DNA from: Flammula alnicola
Lineage: Eukaryota > Basidiomycota > Agaricomycetes > Agaricales > Strophariaceae
Assembly: GCA_015499995.1 (NCBI GenBank)
Contig: JADNRV010000032.1
Span: forward strand, 124,001 to 188,000
DNA length: 64,000 nucleotides
Reading direction: 5' to 3'
In this document: positions 13,574-27,830 of the stretch, piece by piece
Layout of the letters: every line of letters starts with the position of its first letter
How positions within the stretch are numbered: position 1 is the stretch's first letter
Made by a program: the position numbers and the translations under genes
Notes under the pieces: generated by a model
Database searches by the model: none
What the model was told of the DNA's origin: nothing
Seen by the model: the letters and a program-made list of their open reading frames with translations, nothing else

Positions 13574-13969
13574 TGTAAGAGATAAGGGTTGTTTCAATAC
13601 AACCTCTTTGATAAGTAGACGAAACAGTGCCTCCTGATTAAGTTTGGAGCGAGTGCCGAGTCTTAGACTGCTGACTCAGCTAAACCAGGACCCTTTCCCA
13701 AAGTCCGAAATGTATCTTAGCAGATTTTTGGGCAAGATGAAGAGATTTTGAGAGAGAAACGGACATGACGATTGAAACTACTCATACTGGTTTTTGTCTT
13801 GGAGCAAGCTTAGGAAGAAAGACGAGACAGTCAACCTAGTCGGAGGTTGTAAATACAAAGTCTGACCGGCTGTCTCCGTCTGGCCTGCGGCGTATCATGA
13901 TCATGAGCTTTAAATTTACGCTATCGTTGTTCACTCGAAATATCGAATATCAATTAAGACCTCCCTATC
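13574..13969. promoter_or_regulatory. Divergent promoter region between transporter and CFIm25 genes
   Basis: 396 nt separate two start codons pointing away from each other (13573 minus, 13970 plus). No TATA-like or other specific element was assigned; the call rests on gene arrangement. Confidence 0.5.
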
Positions 13970-16107
<2,138 letters not shown>

Positions 16108-16651
16108 GCGAGAGTGACATTGTCTCGTCGTACCCGGCCCACAGGTATGTAGGTATGCGTACGTTACCATATACCTGCCATGAAGGAGCAACGAAGTAAC
16201 CGTCACATTGTCTCTCTCTACCCTTGTTATAGCGCTAGTACCTGTTGTCTTGCAGTTATGGACTTTATGCTGGATGATGCGTGCCGCTGCTTTCGGCATA
16301 TCGGATTCCTGTGTTCGCATTTCTATTTGCGTTTCTTCTTTCTTCGAATTCGCATTGCTGTTTTAGCTGTCTGTATCATATACTCTAGAAGTAATCACTT
16401 CGTTGAATGTACAAAGTGTTTTGGCGACTCGGCCATCACATTAGATGAGAGAATGGTATGGTACTCGTATATATTCCTTTCCTCCTGACTTGAATTTACT
16501 TTTACTGTCATGACATTTAAGATTACATCAGGATTTTTCAAACTTCTCTCGAACAAGAGGATTCTGGGTAAATTTAAGGTACATGAGTATACTACGGCTT
16601 TGAACAGTATACGATTGGAGAATCTGCATATCAAAGATGAAGTGTTGAAAT
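16108..16651. other. Convergent 3' region, no gene
   Basis: It lies between the stops of CFIm25 (plus) and the F-box gene (minus). AT-rich, with no coding or repeat signal recognised. Confidence 0.4.
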
Positions 16652-18593
16652 TTACGCTATGTAGCCATCTTCCCAGTGTAACAGACCCTCGTCCAAGGGA
16701 TCGTAACAAAGACTGTTTTCCTCGAAATCCCTAATCTCCACTTGCAGACCCGCATCTTTATAAACCTTAACCTCCTCACGGATGTAGCTGATTAATGATC
16801 CTCCCGTCTCGAGGAATAGAAGGTCAGGCGGGATCAATACAACCAAAGCCACTGACTCTAGCTTTGCGTTGGACTTGAATTGTATAGCCTCTGGCTCATT
16901 GGATGAACGGCCAGCGAACCTAAACTCTACCATCTCCAAAAATTTATCGGCAACGGATTTATCGAAGGATGGTGCGTGAATTCGCCCAAATCCCGTATCT
17001 CAATCGATACTGACAGAAGGTTTGGAAGACTCGCTTCTGATTGACCTCTGCACAGTAGGAGGTCGGTTAAAGCCATGAATGTTGAGCTTTGCACCGAGAG
17101 CTTGATTTTCGTCAAGCTGGGGTAGAGTTGCAAAAACGAAACAAGAGCAGCTCGGTCAAGCATCCAACAACGGAATAGGGACAAGTCCTTGAGGTTTGGG
17201 CACGATGACCTTAATATATGGCCTGCTATAGACAACTTTGGGTTCGGGTAGGGGTAATAACCGTCCCCATCTTTGACAGCTGAAAATGTAATTTGTAGCT
17301 GCTTCAAGGCGCTGAAGGAGAACCACCTGAAAAGCAGAAACTCGATAGAGCTACTGACATGTGGCTCTTGGTAGGTAATAGCGAGAATTTCCATTGTCCT
17401 GTGTTCGTTTGGTGGATGTGCTGGCCAACCAACACTTGATTCGACATCCGCCATTATGTAGAAGAACGCTTGTCGAAGGTTGGGCATAGCCTGATTATCA
17501 CCCTCCAGCGTTCGAGATCCAGTGGATCGCGAATGTAAAGGCAAGTCAGGTGTGACCACATAGAAGAGGCGTATTTTTCATCAAGAATGGAGTCCCCAAG
17601 AGCACCGAAACAGATCGAAAGCTTGGTTAGGTGCGGGGCATGCAGCAAAAAGTTGCCTATGTGTGTATTTCTGGCATCTTCTGGCTCGCTACTAGCACTG
17701 CTAGCACTGTCCAATGAGCGATCATAATCGCCACCTCTTACAGTTAGAGACTCTAAGTTCTCCATTGGAGGGGCATTGTTGTGAAGCGCTGGTAGCGTTT
17801 GCCACATCTGTGAAGAGTAGATATCCAGACACCGCACACGCCCTATCTCGGACCATTTGGTGGTGAAAAATCTGAGGGTGTTATGGAAAACAGAGCTGAG
17901 ATTGTTGTTATCGGGCAGCACGAGATGGATGTTCAGGGGGAGGTTCCGTGATCGCTTGGTAAAATGAGTGAGACGTGCTATTGCTTTCTTGGAATTTACG
18001 AACGATCCATATATCACAGCTATCTCGGTCCACAGTTCCGGCATCGTTAGAGCAATTTGTCTCCATAAGGCACAGACTCTGGTTAATGACACAGGTGGAG
18101 TACCTTTTGTCGGCGATGGGTGTGGAGGGATTGAATGGGAAAATATCTTTCTGAGAATTTCGTTTGGGATAGAACGGATAGGGGAGAGGATAACATCGCA
18201 TGCGAAAATTTTCTTGAGATAAGGTTTCTCCGCGTCCTTCAAAGTAGCGCGCCGTTTAGACAACCGCTCGATCTGCTCGTCGATGGACGCTATCTCGTCT
18301 CGTATCGCAGGGTAACCCACAGTACTTTTATGTTGGTATTCCTTTAGCTCGAAAAGCTGAGCCGGACTAGGCGTATCATTATGTTGCAGGAGATGTATGA
18401 CATTTTCCGGAAATTCGACTCCTTCGAGCTACATGACAGCTTCGGTTACAAGAAAAACGAGATGGATGAATGAACCAGAATCTACCTTGCGCATTCCGCT
18501 CTTCCACGGTATCCTTTTGTGCCATTTGGGTTCATTATTCAATTCCCAACATATCTCGTCTTTGATGTATGAATAGTGAGGAGAGTCTATCAT
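16652..18593 (-). CDS. F-box protein with leucine-rich C-terminal region
   Basis: Exon 1 (18486-18593) encodes a short N-terminus. After an intron at 18429-18485 the frame continues through a coiled-coil-like segment (IASIDEQIERLSKRRATLKD) into an F-box (PIRSIPNEILRKIFSHSI, VCALWRQIALTMPELWTEI), then irregular leucine-rich repeats to the stop at 16652. F-box proteins recruit substrates to SCF ubiquitin ligases through Skp1; agaricomycetes carry hundreds of such divergent genes and the target is unknowable here. Two frame breaks are each repaired by one base in a G/C run: near 17482 (LCP/NLRQAFFYI) and near 16985 (IRDLG/RIHAPSFDKSV). The start at 18593 is the only clean in-frame ATG; the conserved CRRI motif just upstream suggests the true start lies farther 5'. 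Confidence 0.75.
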
Positions 18594-18927
18594 CGCGATT
18601 CGTCGGCAAAGCGATGCCAAGTTAGACGCTATGAACTAGGAGGCGTCAGATGAGTTCGCAGTTGGCCAATAGAGTCGTCGTATCGTTGCTTATGAAAGGA
18701 CGTCAGAGAGATGTAGTGCTGAGAATGTCAGGTTGCACTTTGATCAACATCGATTTGGTTTGTCCAGGGAAGGTAGTAGCTGCTGACCGGTGACCGGCCA
18801 AACAAACATACTACTGTAAATTCAACTTCTAAGTAGACCATACTATGATGACAGCAAAGCTCATTGAGTGGACTAAAAGATGAATGGAATTTCAATTACA
18901 GTAAATACGATAAATCATCCGATTACA

Positions 18928-18949
18928 CACCAGCATAAGTATGCTGGTG
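18928..18949. other. Perfect 9-bp hairpin (CACCAGCAT / ATGCTGGTG)
   Basis: A stem of nine base pairs with loop AAGT, followed by GACAGG. A related hairpin with a compensatory pair change lies at 29205-29222 beyond the end of the paralogous gene. Confidence 0.6.
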
Positions 18950-19341
18950 ACAGGTGGATACCACGAATGCCAGGACTTTATACTAGTCTCAGGGAACAAG
19001 GTAGCCAGTAGAGTAGAGTAGGAGACGGAAAGTGAGCCGGGAAGACGAGCCAAAAGGATCAATATGAACAGAGAATTTCTCATCTGCAAGACAAAGACAG
19101 GTAACCAAGGCAAGAGACCGACGAGACAAAGAAAAGAACTCTTAAGTGTTGCACGATCTTGTCTGTACAATCGTTGTACATTCACAAGAAGACAAGGAAA
19201 AAATACCTTGGGAAGATGACGATGGACGGGATGGGTCGACCAAACCGAAGGACGAAGATGAGAGGAAAGGAGGAAGATGGAGACGGAATGGAGATCAGGT
19301 AATTTGATGGCATGGTTAAAATTTAACTCCTCGAGAGGCTG

Positions 19342-19625
19342 CATTCGCTCAAGTTGGGGTACGTGGATCCTTTTCCTTGTAAGGCGATCGAGTGACGAAT
19401 GGTTGAAAGTAGAAGAGGGTGGTATAGTGTGCAGTCTGCTCGTGATGCGTCATTCGTTCTTGGGGTACTAGGATCCCTTTCCGTATTACATAAATGATCC
19501 AAGCGACGAATGGTCTTGAGCAGAACTGGTTATAGACTGGATGGTGGAAAGATTAGCACAATGCCTTATTCGCTTTGGGGGACTTGGTCGCTTTTACTTC
19601 TTAAAGCGATCCGAGCGACGAATAG
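19342..19625. repeat. Three copies of a ~60-bp hairpin-forming repeat
   Basis: Copies at 19342-19402, 19451-19513 and 19567-19625 start with YATTCGYT and end with GCGACGAAT or a close variant. Inside, CTTGGTCGCTTT pairs with AAAGCGATCCGAG, so each copy can fold into a long imperfect stem. On the minus strand the related copies near paralog B read as a basic peptide of the form RRSxRLxKEKxAKSP. Here the copies are in mixed frames, suggesting decay of a C-terminal coding repeat. Confidence 0.65.
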
Positions 19626-21134
19626 GCAAGGTAGAGTCACGAATAGGGTTCGTTCGCGAGGAAGGAGCAGAGGTGCCGGTGGAAGATGGGAGGGGCCGCA
19701 TAGGAGGTAAGGTAAAGTGAGACGTGTGGAAGCCGGACGAGGCACAGAAACCGGAAGAGAAGGAAGTGACATTGCGCGTGAATTAGCGCTGCGCCTCCTC
19801 GTAGAAGGACGTAGCACCTCGTCCTCGTCCTCATCGGCATCACGGATCGTTTCTTGCCGGTGCCACAGCCATAATTATGTCCGCTTGCTGATGCATCTCG
19901 AGAAGAGCCAGCTACAGAGATATCTTCAGCGCTAAGAGGTGTGGAACCAGATGCTTCCGCAGTTGCCTCTCCTGCAGGAGCAGCTTCTGCATCCCTATGG
20001 GCGAAATTTGCGTGTCATACGGTGAACGCCACTCGTTACGCCCTCCAAGTCGACTTGAATGAGGGCTGCGGACTTTGAAGTTTGTGGTCATTGGGCATGG
20101 ACCAACATGGTATGTGAGGGGTTTTGTTGGAGCAGACGATGACGAAGAAGATGGAGGACTCGGGATGGGTTGTGATCCGGATTCTGCACTGAAAGATTGT
20201 CCTGAGAAAAAAAATGTTAAAAAGTAAAAGGAAAAAGGGCCAAGAAGGTACACACCAGGCAATGAATGTCGATCCGGTTGAGAGCTGGGACTAGCCTTTG
20301 AGGCGGCAGGGACAGGAGGTCGGATGTCCTTCCCAGAAAGACGGCGCCTCTTCGAATCATCCTTCTTCGCTGCGAAAGAAGATTCGGCTTTGGACTCAAA
20401 GCCTCGTTTGGTTGGCGACACTTGAGAGGAACTGCTTGACAGTTGGGGCTGTTTCGATTCCTCTTTCCGCATCACTGAAGATTGGCGAGACAGGGGGTTT
20501 GCTCCTCTGGTACTATCGTTAGGATGGAGAGAAATGGCATAAAAATATAACACTGACTGATTGAAACATCCAATAGACGTAGGAGCAGGGATACTAGGAA
20601 CACTGGCTGCATCTGCCCTTAAGAATTCCGATTGTCAGGGAGGAGAGAGGGTTAGAACAGTGAATCACTCACTTAGGGACAGGTTCAATAGCGACTGGAG
20701 CTGCGACTTGGGTAGTGGTACGATTGTACGCATTGGCCCTGGTAGTCCTGAAAATCATAACCTTGATCAGAGAGGCGACGGCACACAAAAACCTGTTGCT
20801 CACTTCTCGAAGTTCATGAGATTATGCAAAATGAATTCTCTGTTTTGATACAGGTAAGCATTCAACCAAGGGTATTAAAGAGCTGCGTACCGAGAAATGG
20901 ACACTTCTTGCGGCCCCTTTGGCAGCGCAACAAAAACGTTCTGGAACAGGTCCACGAGTGGTTTGTCCTCCTCGTCAATCTCTCGGGACCATTTCGCCTG
21001 GTATGCGATAGCGTTCAGGATCAAGTCTTGGACAATCTGTAAATCTTGAGGGCATGTTTCTTCTTGGAAGACGGAGTGTTCAGGTTATCGAGGGCAGATT
21101 GCTCGGAGAATGAAACAGCAGTGGAAGCATTCAT
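19566..21134 (-). CDS. Ser/Lys-rich hypothetical protein, paralog A
   Basis: I do not recognise the family. Visible parts: an N-terminal segment from ATG 21134 (MNASTAVSFSEQSALDN), an alpha-helical block (LILNAIAYQAKWSREIDEED, VDLFQNVFVALPKGPQEV), a basic Ser-rich middle (KDDSKRRRLSGKDIRPPVP near 20320), a conserved block with ALIQVDLEGV near 20070, and a C-terminus with IRDADEDEDEVLRPSTRRRS near 19830. The same order occurs in the gene at 29709-31013, so they are paralogs. Nuclear localisation is inferred from the basic clusters. The frame breaks several times, so exon borders and the stop are uncertain. The 3' end holds three copies of a short hairpin-forming repeat. Confidence 0.5.
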
Positions 21135-22192
21135 GGCTACGACGGAGGAGTTCGAAGGTTGGTTAGGTTGGGTGGTAGTTCGCTATTCACAAAAGTAGGA
21201 TGAGACGGGAAATTCAAGAGAAACTCAGAAAGCATACTTTTATAAGAGGGGCAACGCTTTAATCGCGCTTGGCCCAGTTACCCGTTAAGTACAGCAAGTA
21301 TGTCCCGCTTGGCCATGATGCGCTTCAGGCCCAAGCGCACCATATCAACATCAAATCTAAAGCGGAGGGTCAGGCTAAATGATGCAGCATCACAGTTACA
21401 GGCCACAAGCCACAAGCACTGCCAACTCTTGCCAACTGCGATGCGACCTCGTGCGACAACTGACTAGATCTTACGTGGATACCAGGAGAGGCATTGTCAA
21501 TCCCAGATCGAGCACGTCAAGGTCATAATCATCACGAAGGTCAACTCTCGCTAACTTACCATCCGTTCTCAGGCAACATCAGAACACTGTGTCCATATGT
21601 TATCGCAATTTAGGGTGATCCGTTGAAGTGACCATGAGAAGTGGAGGCCCACCTTATACTCTGCTTAAATAAATGCCACACCCACGGATCGAGCCCTTGG
21701 AATAGCAAACACTGCGGAAACCAAAAAGACATTTCTCCGATACAGACTCCTTGATGATCAAGAGCTCGAGCTCGAGACTATCAATGATTGGCGGGTCAGA
21801 GCACGCGGCGCGACTTGTAGGCGACAGTAGGCGACACTGCAACCGGTCACAGCAGTGGAAGAAAGATGGAGAGATCACGACAATCCAGGTATAAATCTCT
21901 GGTGTCCTCAATGGTGCCTGTTCTTCATCGTTTGACACGGTCCCCTAATTTCTCTACGTCAGGCTGCAGGTAAGTATGTTCAAAGCTCGCGATTTACAGA
22001 CCAAGCTGACCTCTGCATCACAAAGGTCGGCCTTCGTGAATCACCACAAGCTTGCTTTATTCGAGACTTATTCACATTCCTTGATATTTCTGTTACTCCC
22101 ATTGGTGAGCGTAATGCTTTGACATTGATATTCAATAACGACCAGACAAAAATGCTGAACGTACCGCGTACAGTAATTATTTTCACGCCATC
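21135..22192. other. Intergenic region of about 1 kb
   Basis: Contains the promoter of paralog A and of the secreted protein at 22193. No coding or repeat signal recognised. Confidence 0.4.
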
Positions 22193-22756
22193 ATGTTTAT
22201 GTCCAAAGTCCTGGTGTTCTTCATCGCTTTGCTAGTCGGCTCAGCGATCGCTGCCCCAGTGCTCAACGAGCGGTCCGACGACCTCGACCTTGACTTGGTA
22301 GAGCGTGCGCCTGTTAACCCTCTCAAGTCCTTCAAGCATGCAGCCCAAGCCGTCAGCACCATCGCAAAAGTGAAAAACGGATTCCGACCCAAGTCCGGCG
22401 AGGCCGTCTTTTGGAGTGGAACTAGACCTGGCAAGAAGGGCCCCGTCTCTGTCCACGACGATGCACAAAAATTCGCCAACCAGCACGGGAAATCCACGAT
22501 CAACCATGGGCTTGCGCAGAAAGGGATCAAAATACCCAGCGAGAAGGAGAACCCGCATAGCCGACGTCTGTGGAATGTGGCGTCGAAGGTATGGGCTCAG
22601 CGTGCAAGTGGCGACACGCATGTCATTCTTGGCGGCACTGTGAGGCCGGCAAGTGTGTATAACACGATCGAAAAGCCTGTGCTGCTTAAAAATAAGAAGG
22701 TGACGAGGCTTACGGAGCATAATATGCAGACAGGGAAGAACACTGTTATCAAGTAA
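22193..22756 (+). CDS. Secreted protein resembling ADP-ribosyl cyclase-like (ARC) domains
   Basis: A clear signal peptide (VLVFFIALLVGSAIAAP, cleavage near residue 23) is followed by an acidic propeptide-like stretch ending in VERAP, then a compact domain of about 140 residues. Its motif order, FWSG, a helix with DAQKFANQHGKST, LWNVASKVWAQRASGD, VILGGTVRPASVY, and a Glu in NTIEKPVLL before a V-T-R-L strand, recalls the CD38/ADP-ribosyl cyclase fold and the ARC-like domains described in secreted polymorphic toxins. If right, the substrate would be NAD+ and the protein would act outside the cell. This is inferred from motif order only. The gene is intact and probably single-exon; ATCAAGTAAGTT at the end leaves open a spliced alternative 3' end. 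ATG 22199 is an alternative start. Confidence 0.6.
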   Translation: MFMSKVLVFFIALLVGSAIAAPVLNERSDDLDLDLVERAPVNPLKSFKHAAQAVSTIAKVKNGFRPKSGEAVFWSGTRPGKKGPVSVHDDAQKFANQHGKSTINHGLAQKGIKIPSEKENPHSRRLWNVASKVWAQRASGDTHVILGGTVRPASVYNTIEKPVLLKNKKVTRLTEHNMQTGKNTVIK

Positions 22757-23159
22757 GTTTTTCTTTAAAACGCTGCGGTAGACTGGCTTATCCAGTATAT
22801 GATTAGGGGAAAGAGGTAACTTATCTCACTAAAGAAGTTATGAGTGATTCCAGGGAAAAGCAAAATTTATAGTACATACCTTCAATGCAATAGTAGTTTC
22901 TGCATAACGGCTGATGACGAGCCTAGCGTCTGCAAGCACAGTTCCATTTTGAAGATATTAGTGACCGTGACGGTAGAGAAATCCATTTATTCATCCGTCG
23001 CCACAAAATACAGCTTCAAAACCGAGTTTGCGATACTGCAAAGCCGACTTCGACAAGGACACCCAATACTGAGAGTAGAATACTCGTATAACAGTCGCCA
23101 TCCTAGACAACCGTAAATGGTAGATCAGTAGGCGAGAGCTTCCACACACCTTTCAAATC
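22757..23159. other. Convergent 3' region, no gene
   Basis: No coding or repeat signal recognised between the stop of the secreted protein and the stop of the WW-like gene. Confidence 0.4.
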
Positions 23160-23443
23160 TCATGCTTGGTCTTCGATATCTTGACCGCCGTACTTTGCCT
23201 TTTCGGCAGCCATCGCCCGTATATACTTCTCAACCTCCTCCGTGGTCGACCAGTACTTCTTTGCGTCAGGGATAGCCAGAATTTCGGCAGCGCTCATTCC
23301 CTCTGGCGTATACCAGGTACTTTCGCCTGTCTTTTCGTTTGAGAACGTACGCTCCAAGCCGCTTGGACTGGTTTCGATGATTTTCCAGTCTCGGGGGACG
23401 AAAGGTCCAGGCTGAAAGACGTCTCGAGGTCAACTTCGCCCAT
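23160..23443 (-). CDS. Small WW-domain-like protein
   Basis: The protein of about 95 residues reads PGPFVPRDWKIIETSPSGLE then RTFSNEKTGESTWYTPEGM, which has the W...N...W/P spacing of a WW domain; the first W is in RDWK and the second in STWYTP. A helical tail (EEVEKYIRAMAAEKAKYGG) and an acidic end follow. WW domains bind proline-rich ligands; similar small proteins occur as Pin1-like WW fragments, but no prolyl isomerase domain follows here. The start at 23443 (MGEVDLETSF) requires one extra C near 23412 to join the WW frame. Confidence in the domain is moderate. Confidence 0.6.
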
Positions 23444-24318
23444 ACATGAAGAGAATATCCGTGACACACGCACCATTCTCAGTATTGATGTGGTGTGATA
23501 AAGATGAGAAAGAAAGTTTGCACGGTAAAGTGGGATTACCAGGCGAAGCATGGTCGTTAAGAGTCGGGTGTGTCAGTCACTGCCTTGACCACTTGTTAGT
23601 CGGACATCAAGGAATCACAGCTTTACACGACAAACCCATATGCAGGTCGATTATTGCCGATGGATCATACGCTTGTAGATCCACATGTCTTCCTGTACTT
23701 CATCGTGTGGGCCTGGCGTCAGCGAGACTTGTTGAAGTTATTCTAACTTGTTGGCGAGATTCCTGCTGTCAGACCGTGGGAACTATTGTCCAGAGAAAAA
23801 TATTTTCCGGCTGATTGAGGTCCATATATACATGTTGCTCTGGATTTGTTATCGTCTCTCCAGCGGAATCAATGGGCAGTCGATATCTCCATCGTACATT
23901 GCTTCCTGTGTCGTGTTAGAGCTCTGTGGCATCTTTCGGCCGCGACTATTGCTTTGGAAGACTTTGATAACGAACAAGTTTGGGGCGACCAAACCACTGG
24001 CAGCATCATCCAAAATCACGAAGACGATTCAAAGATTCCTCATTAGTTGACATCGTCTCATGGTCTTCGTGGTGGAAAATCAATATGGCCTCTATGGCGA
24101 GAACAACTGTACACACTCGAGAGACTGCAGAACATTCCCAGAATTCTGAACATACGGAAGTGTATTGTTTGGCGTCTCCTTTTTTGAATTCTGTCAAAGA
24201 ATATCGATAGTGGGTCCTGGGAACATGTCATTCGAGTCGACACAGCCTCTGTTAAAGATCTTTTAGGTAGTATTTACTAGCCGAGTCTCTTGTGAGGATC
24301 GACTCCTAACCAGCAACG
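23444..24318. other. Intergenic, possible gene remnant not identified
   Basis: Several short open frames without recognisable motifs. It carries the divergent promoters of the WW-like and F-box genes. Confidence 0.35.
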
Positions 24319-25543
24319 ATGAACTCTCAGGCCAGCGAGGAATGTACAGATCCAGCTCTTCCACCAGAACTCCTCCGCCTCATCCTCGAAAATCTCAAAG
24401 ATGACTTTCCATCCCTATTCTCCACTTCTCTCGTGAACAGGGTTTTCAACGACGAATCACAGCGCCTTCTATACCGCTCCATACATATCTTACTAGGACC
24501 GAATTCGCGAGGCAAGCACCCCCTCAGAACTGTCCTCAACAATCTCAGTCTCGCTCGATATGTACATAAATTCCGCCTAGAGGAGCCCGAATACAACATC
24601 ATATTTGACTATCCGGCGCTGGTTGAAACCCTACAGTCCAATCACGTTCAGAATCAAGTCGCTAGATTCCAGCAGTTGCAGGGTGGCTTGCGGAGCATGG
24701 TCAACCTGAAGGAGCTATCGATCGAGACGGACAAGGTCGACCGGTGGAAGGTCCTCAACGACTTCGCAGGCAGCGGTGCTCCTCAGTTGGACAAATTTCG
24801 GTGGATGGGCAATAAACCATTAAGCTCTTCAAGCTCGTTGCAAGAGTTATCGGCGTTCCTCGCGAGGCAGCCCAGGTTGCGTCAGTTGGAGACAGAACTT
24901 AATAATCGTGTATCAAAGGAACGCTTGCCCCTGCCTATTTGTGCGGACCTCCAGGTTTTGATGGGCAATCGCGGCGCCGTCGAAGCAATCCTACCAGGTC
25001 GGAAGGTGTCTGTTCTGGTGTGGAAACCAGGTTGGAGCGACTTGGAAGGGCTATAGGCCATCTGTCGAAAGAGTTGCGCGCCTTGAAGGTGTTATCGCTT
25101 CACTACCTTGGCTGGTTCGGATCCATGGCCCCTGTGCACGAAATGGCGAAGCATCTGCACACCCTTCGGTACTTGGAACTGCACAATTATGTGAGTAGAA
25201 CTTGTTACAACATTGAGAACGTTGACTGGAACGTCCTTGTCAGAATCTGGAATCCATCTCCGAGTGGATTTTCGAGATCCCGTCCCTCGTCGGGCTCGTC
25301 GTCGCGGATGACCGTAACCGTCGCCGGTACGCCGACACTTCTCTCCGCAAAAGCAAAGTGGACTACTTCTTCGAAATCTGCCCTACTTTGCAATTCGTCG
25401 CCATCGAGCTTTCCGCCTCCTTCAAGGTTCCTTCGAGAAACTTTGAATGGTGGAGTCGTGTTGCCAGTCTTTCCGACGACCCAAACGAACCCGAGTATAG
25501 ACGGTATTCCACCATTGAGAAGATAATCTATTCTCCCGGTTAG
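24319..25543 (+). CDS. F-box-like protein
   Basis: The N-terminus carries an F-box-like motif (LPPELLRLILENLKDDFPSL, LVNRVFNDESQRLLYRSI) followed by helical and leucine-rich sequence (SMVNLKELSIETD, LKVLSLHYLGWF, LHTLRYLELHNY). An intron at about 25191-25243 (GTGAGTAGAA to TTGTCAG) joins to NLESISEWIFEIPSL and the C-terminal exon ending IEKIIYSPG. One frame break near 25030 is cured by adding one G (KPG/LERLGRAIG). Presumed SCF substrate adaptor; target unknown. The ATG at 24319 begins a plausible N-terminus. Confidence 0.7.
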
Positions 25544-26007
25544 TCTGGGGTTAACGTTGGTCAAGGACCTTCTCGCAACCATTCGTTAATCCATATCGTA
25601 AGGATATAGAAGACATACCATGACGGTTTCTCGTCCAATGAAAAAGAGCTAGGTATAAGTGGAGAGCGAGTGAATAAATAAATAATGTGCGATGTTGACA
25701 ATCAAGGATACGTGTATCTAAAATATGTACTGCTGAAACAGATAAAATATGAGGAGATCCACTAGCAAGGTAAGTAAGTAGGAGGTGGAGATGTTAAGGG
25801 CGACTGATTGGTATCTGCGCAACTGCACAAGAACGCAAATTGCTAGTGTTCTGAGACAAAGTATAAATGGAAAAAGAGAGTAAAGAGCGGCTAGTATCAG
25901 AAGGTCCTAGCCCGCGTAATCCAAAGCCTGCAGTCTACCTCCTACTCCCATGTCGCACCACCGCGCTAAGGCTAAGCACAGCGGCTGCAACGAGGATGCA
26001 AACGGTA
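25544..26007. other. Convergent 3' region, no gene
   Basis: Between the F-box gene and the IPC synthase gene stops. AT-rich; nothing else recognised. Confidence 0.4.
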
Positions 26008-27421
26008 TCAGTCTGCCCTTCCTCTACCGCTCCCAGTGCCAGGCGGGAATGCGAACGAGCCAGCAACCGGACTCCAGCCATCCTCTGGACCTCTCTCGTC
26101 GCCCCTGATCAGACTGGCAATGGAGGCCGTATGCCGATGGCCCCTTCCTCGCGAACCCGCTTTTGGGACGCCCTTCTTGGCTTGTTGTGATGACGGTGGG
26201 AGTCCATCGTGTACTGAAGGAGGAAACGATGTAGCGCCAGGTAGCGGTGAGCGATATGTGATATCTACCTCCTCATCCGAGCTCGGCTCGCTGATGGCGT
26301 CGAATTCGCGCGCAGACAACATCAGTCCGCTTCGGTCGGCGTATCCGTTGCTTCCCACCCGGGGGTCCTCGAGGTCGTACAAATCGTATTTGTTCCTTGG
26401 CGTCCTGAATTGAGACCAGTGGAGGGGCCACAGCAGCGGCACCTCTCATTTCGTCGGGGAGGAAGAAGTAGAAGAAGGCGGTTGCGAGGCATGCACCCCC
26501 GACAACGTCGATGAGGTAGTGATGTGTCAGGTACATCGTCGCCCAGTAAAGGACACCTGCGTAGGCCCAGATGTACCTCGTCGTCTGGGGGAAAAAGTGG
26601 GAGAGGAATAGGGCTTCTAGTGTTGCATTCCCAGCGTGGAGCGAAGGAAAGGCTCCGAAGACCAAAGGTGAGTTGGTGAACCCAGATGTATATGTCTGGG
26701 AGTGGAAGAGGGCGTCGATTCGTGCGAGGCCACCTGGAGATCCCTTCATGCCGTAGTTGGCCGGTGTGAGGCCATAAATCAACTCGTACCATGGCGCTGA
26801 ACAGGGAAGGACAAGTTGGATGAGCACTCCCGCTAGGTTCATGTATCCAAACGTCCTTGCCCATAAATGAAGCGTGGGCTTCGTACGGAAGAGCCACAAG
26901 AATACCGCGAGAACCGCTGGACATGTGAAGTGCACGACGCCGTACGGCAGCCACGCAAGGATGTCGAGGATAGGATGTGTGAATCGGGTAAGAATGTCGG
27001 AGATGTTGGCACCATACAATACGGACTCGAGGGTTGGTAGAAGGGAAACAGAGATGGTCGGCCTCCAGTTAGACGGCATGAATCGCGATGAATACCATGT
27101 AAGGACCCAACTGAACACCGGAGTCGCGGGTACGAAGAACTGGTTCGTTAATGGGATGAGGAGGGCAATGGCGTAGAGAATAGGGATGGCGAGCTTGCTA
27201 GGGTAGGCCGGTTCCTGCATCAATGTGAGCCAGAAGGCGGCCAGCGCGATGTGGAAGATGTAGATGGTGTCGCCAATGGTGAAGGTGTGAGTGCGCACTC
27301 GTTGAATAGTGTCGGCAGGGGACAAAGACTTGTCCAGCCTGCCAACGGCGGCTATAATGGCATGGATGATGTTGGAGAAAGTGCGGATAATGAGGCCCCG
27401 CTGTGGTTGAACACTCGACAT
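26008..27421 (-). CDS. AUR1: Inositolphosphorylceramide synthase, catalytic subunit (Aur1-type)
   Basis: The enzyme transfers phosphoinositol from phosphatidylinositol to ceramide in the Golgi, the committed step of fungal complex sphingolipid synthesis and the target of aureobasidin A. Multiple membrane spans surround the family signatures CSAPWYELIYGLTPANYGMK, GSPGGLARIDALF, PLVFGAFPSLHAGNA and YLTHHYLIDVVGGACLA, the last two being the PAP2-like catalytic motifs with their His residues. The first 360 or so codons are uninterrupted. A one-base frame change near 26420 is needed to enter the C-terminal tail (RTPRNKYDLYDLEDPRVG, then a Ser/Pro-rich end with stop at 26008). Start ATG 27421 fits the family. 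Identity is very secure; only the tail is affected by the frame break. Confidence 0.93.
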
Positions 27422-27830
27422 CGCGCAAAGATCGGCTCACTCAAGGTCGTGCTCGTCGTCGTCGGCGGCGAAGAGGCCGTGGGAATTAGGAAAATATCTA
27501 CTCCTCTTTGTCCGGCTCGGTACCTCCGATGACCACACCAATTTCTGTCATCCGGCCCATGTTTCAATAATGTTTCAAAGGAGACTAAGACCTCAAATTT
27601 GCTCATGAAGAAGGATCATATCTTTTACCATTTACTCCGAGCGTTTGAACTCTGAACAATTTGCAGAGAAATTCAAGAGAAATTTGCCACAGCGTACTGC
27701 GCACAGCTTCTCAACGATTCTCGCCTGTAATGCCGCAATACTCAGCGGGCAATAGCGGACCCTCCTTCATATGACAGTAGTCTTGAACCACTGTCATCTG
27801 AGATACATTACACGCAAACGGAATCTCCAG
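27422..27830. other. Upstream region of the IPC synthase gene
   Basis: A minus-strand open frame (27352-27606) overlaps it but has no motif and uses a poor context. Probably 5' UTR and promoter shared with the divergent F-box gene. Confidence 0.4.

Noticed and set aside
27352..27606. Minus-strand ORF overlapping the IPC synthase start
   Set aside because: No motif, overlaps the 5' end of a well-defined gene in another frame, and fits 5' UTR sequence.
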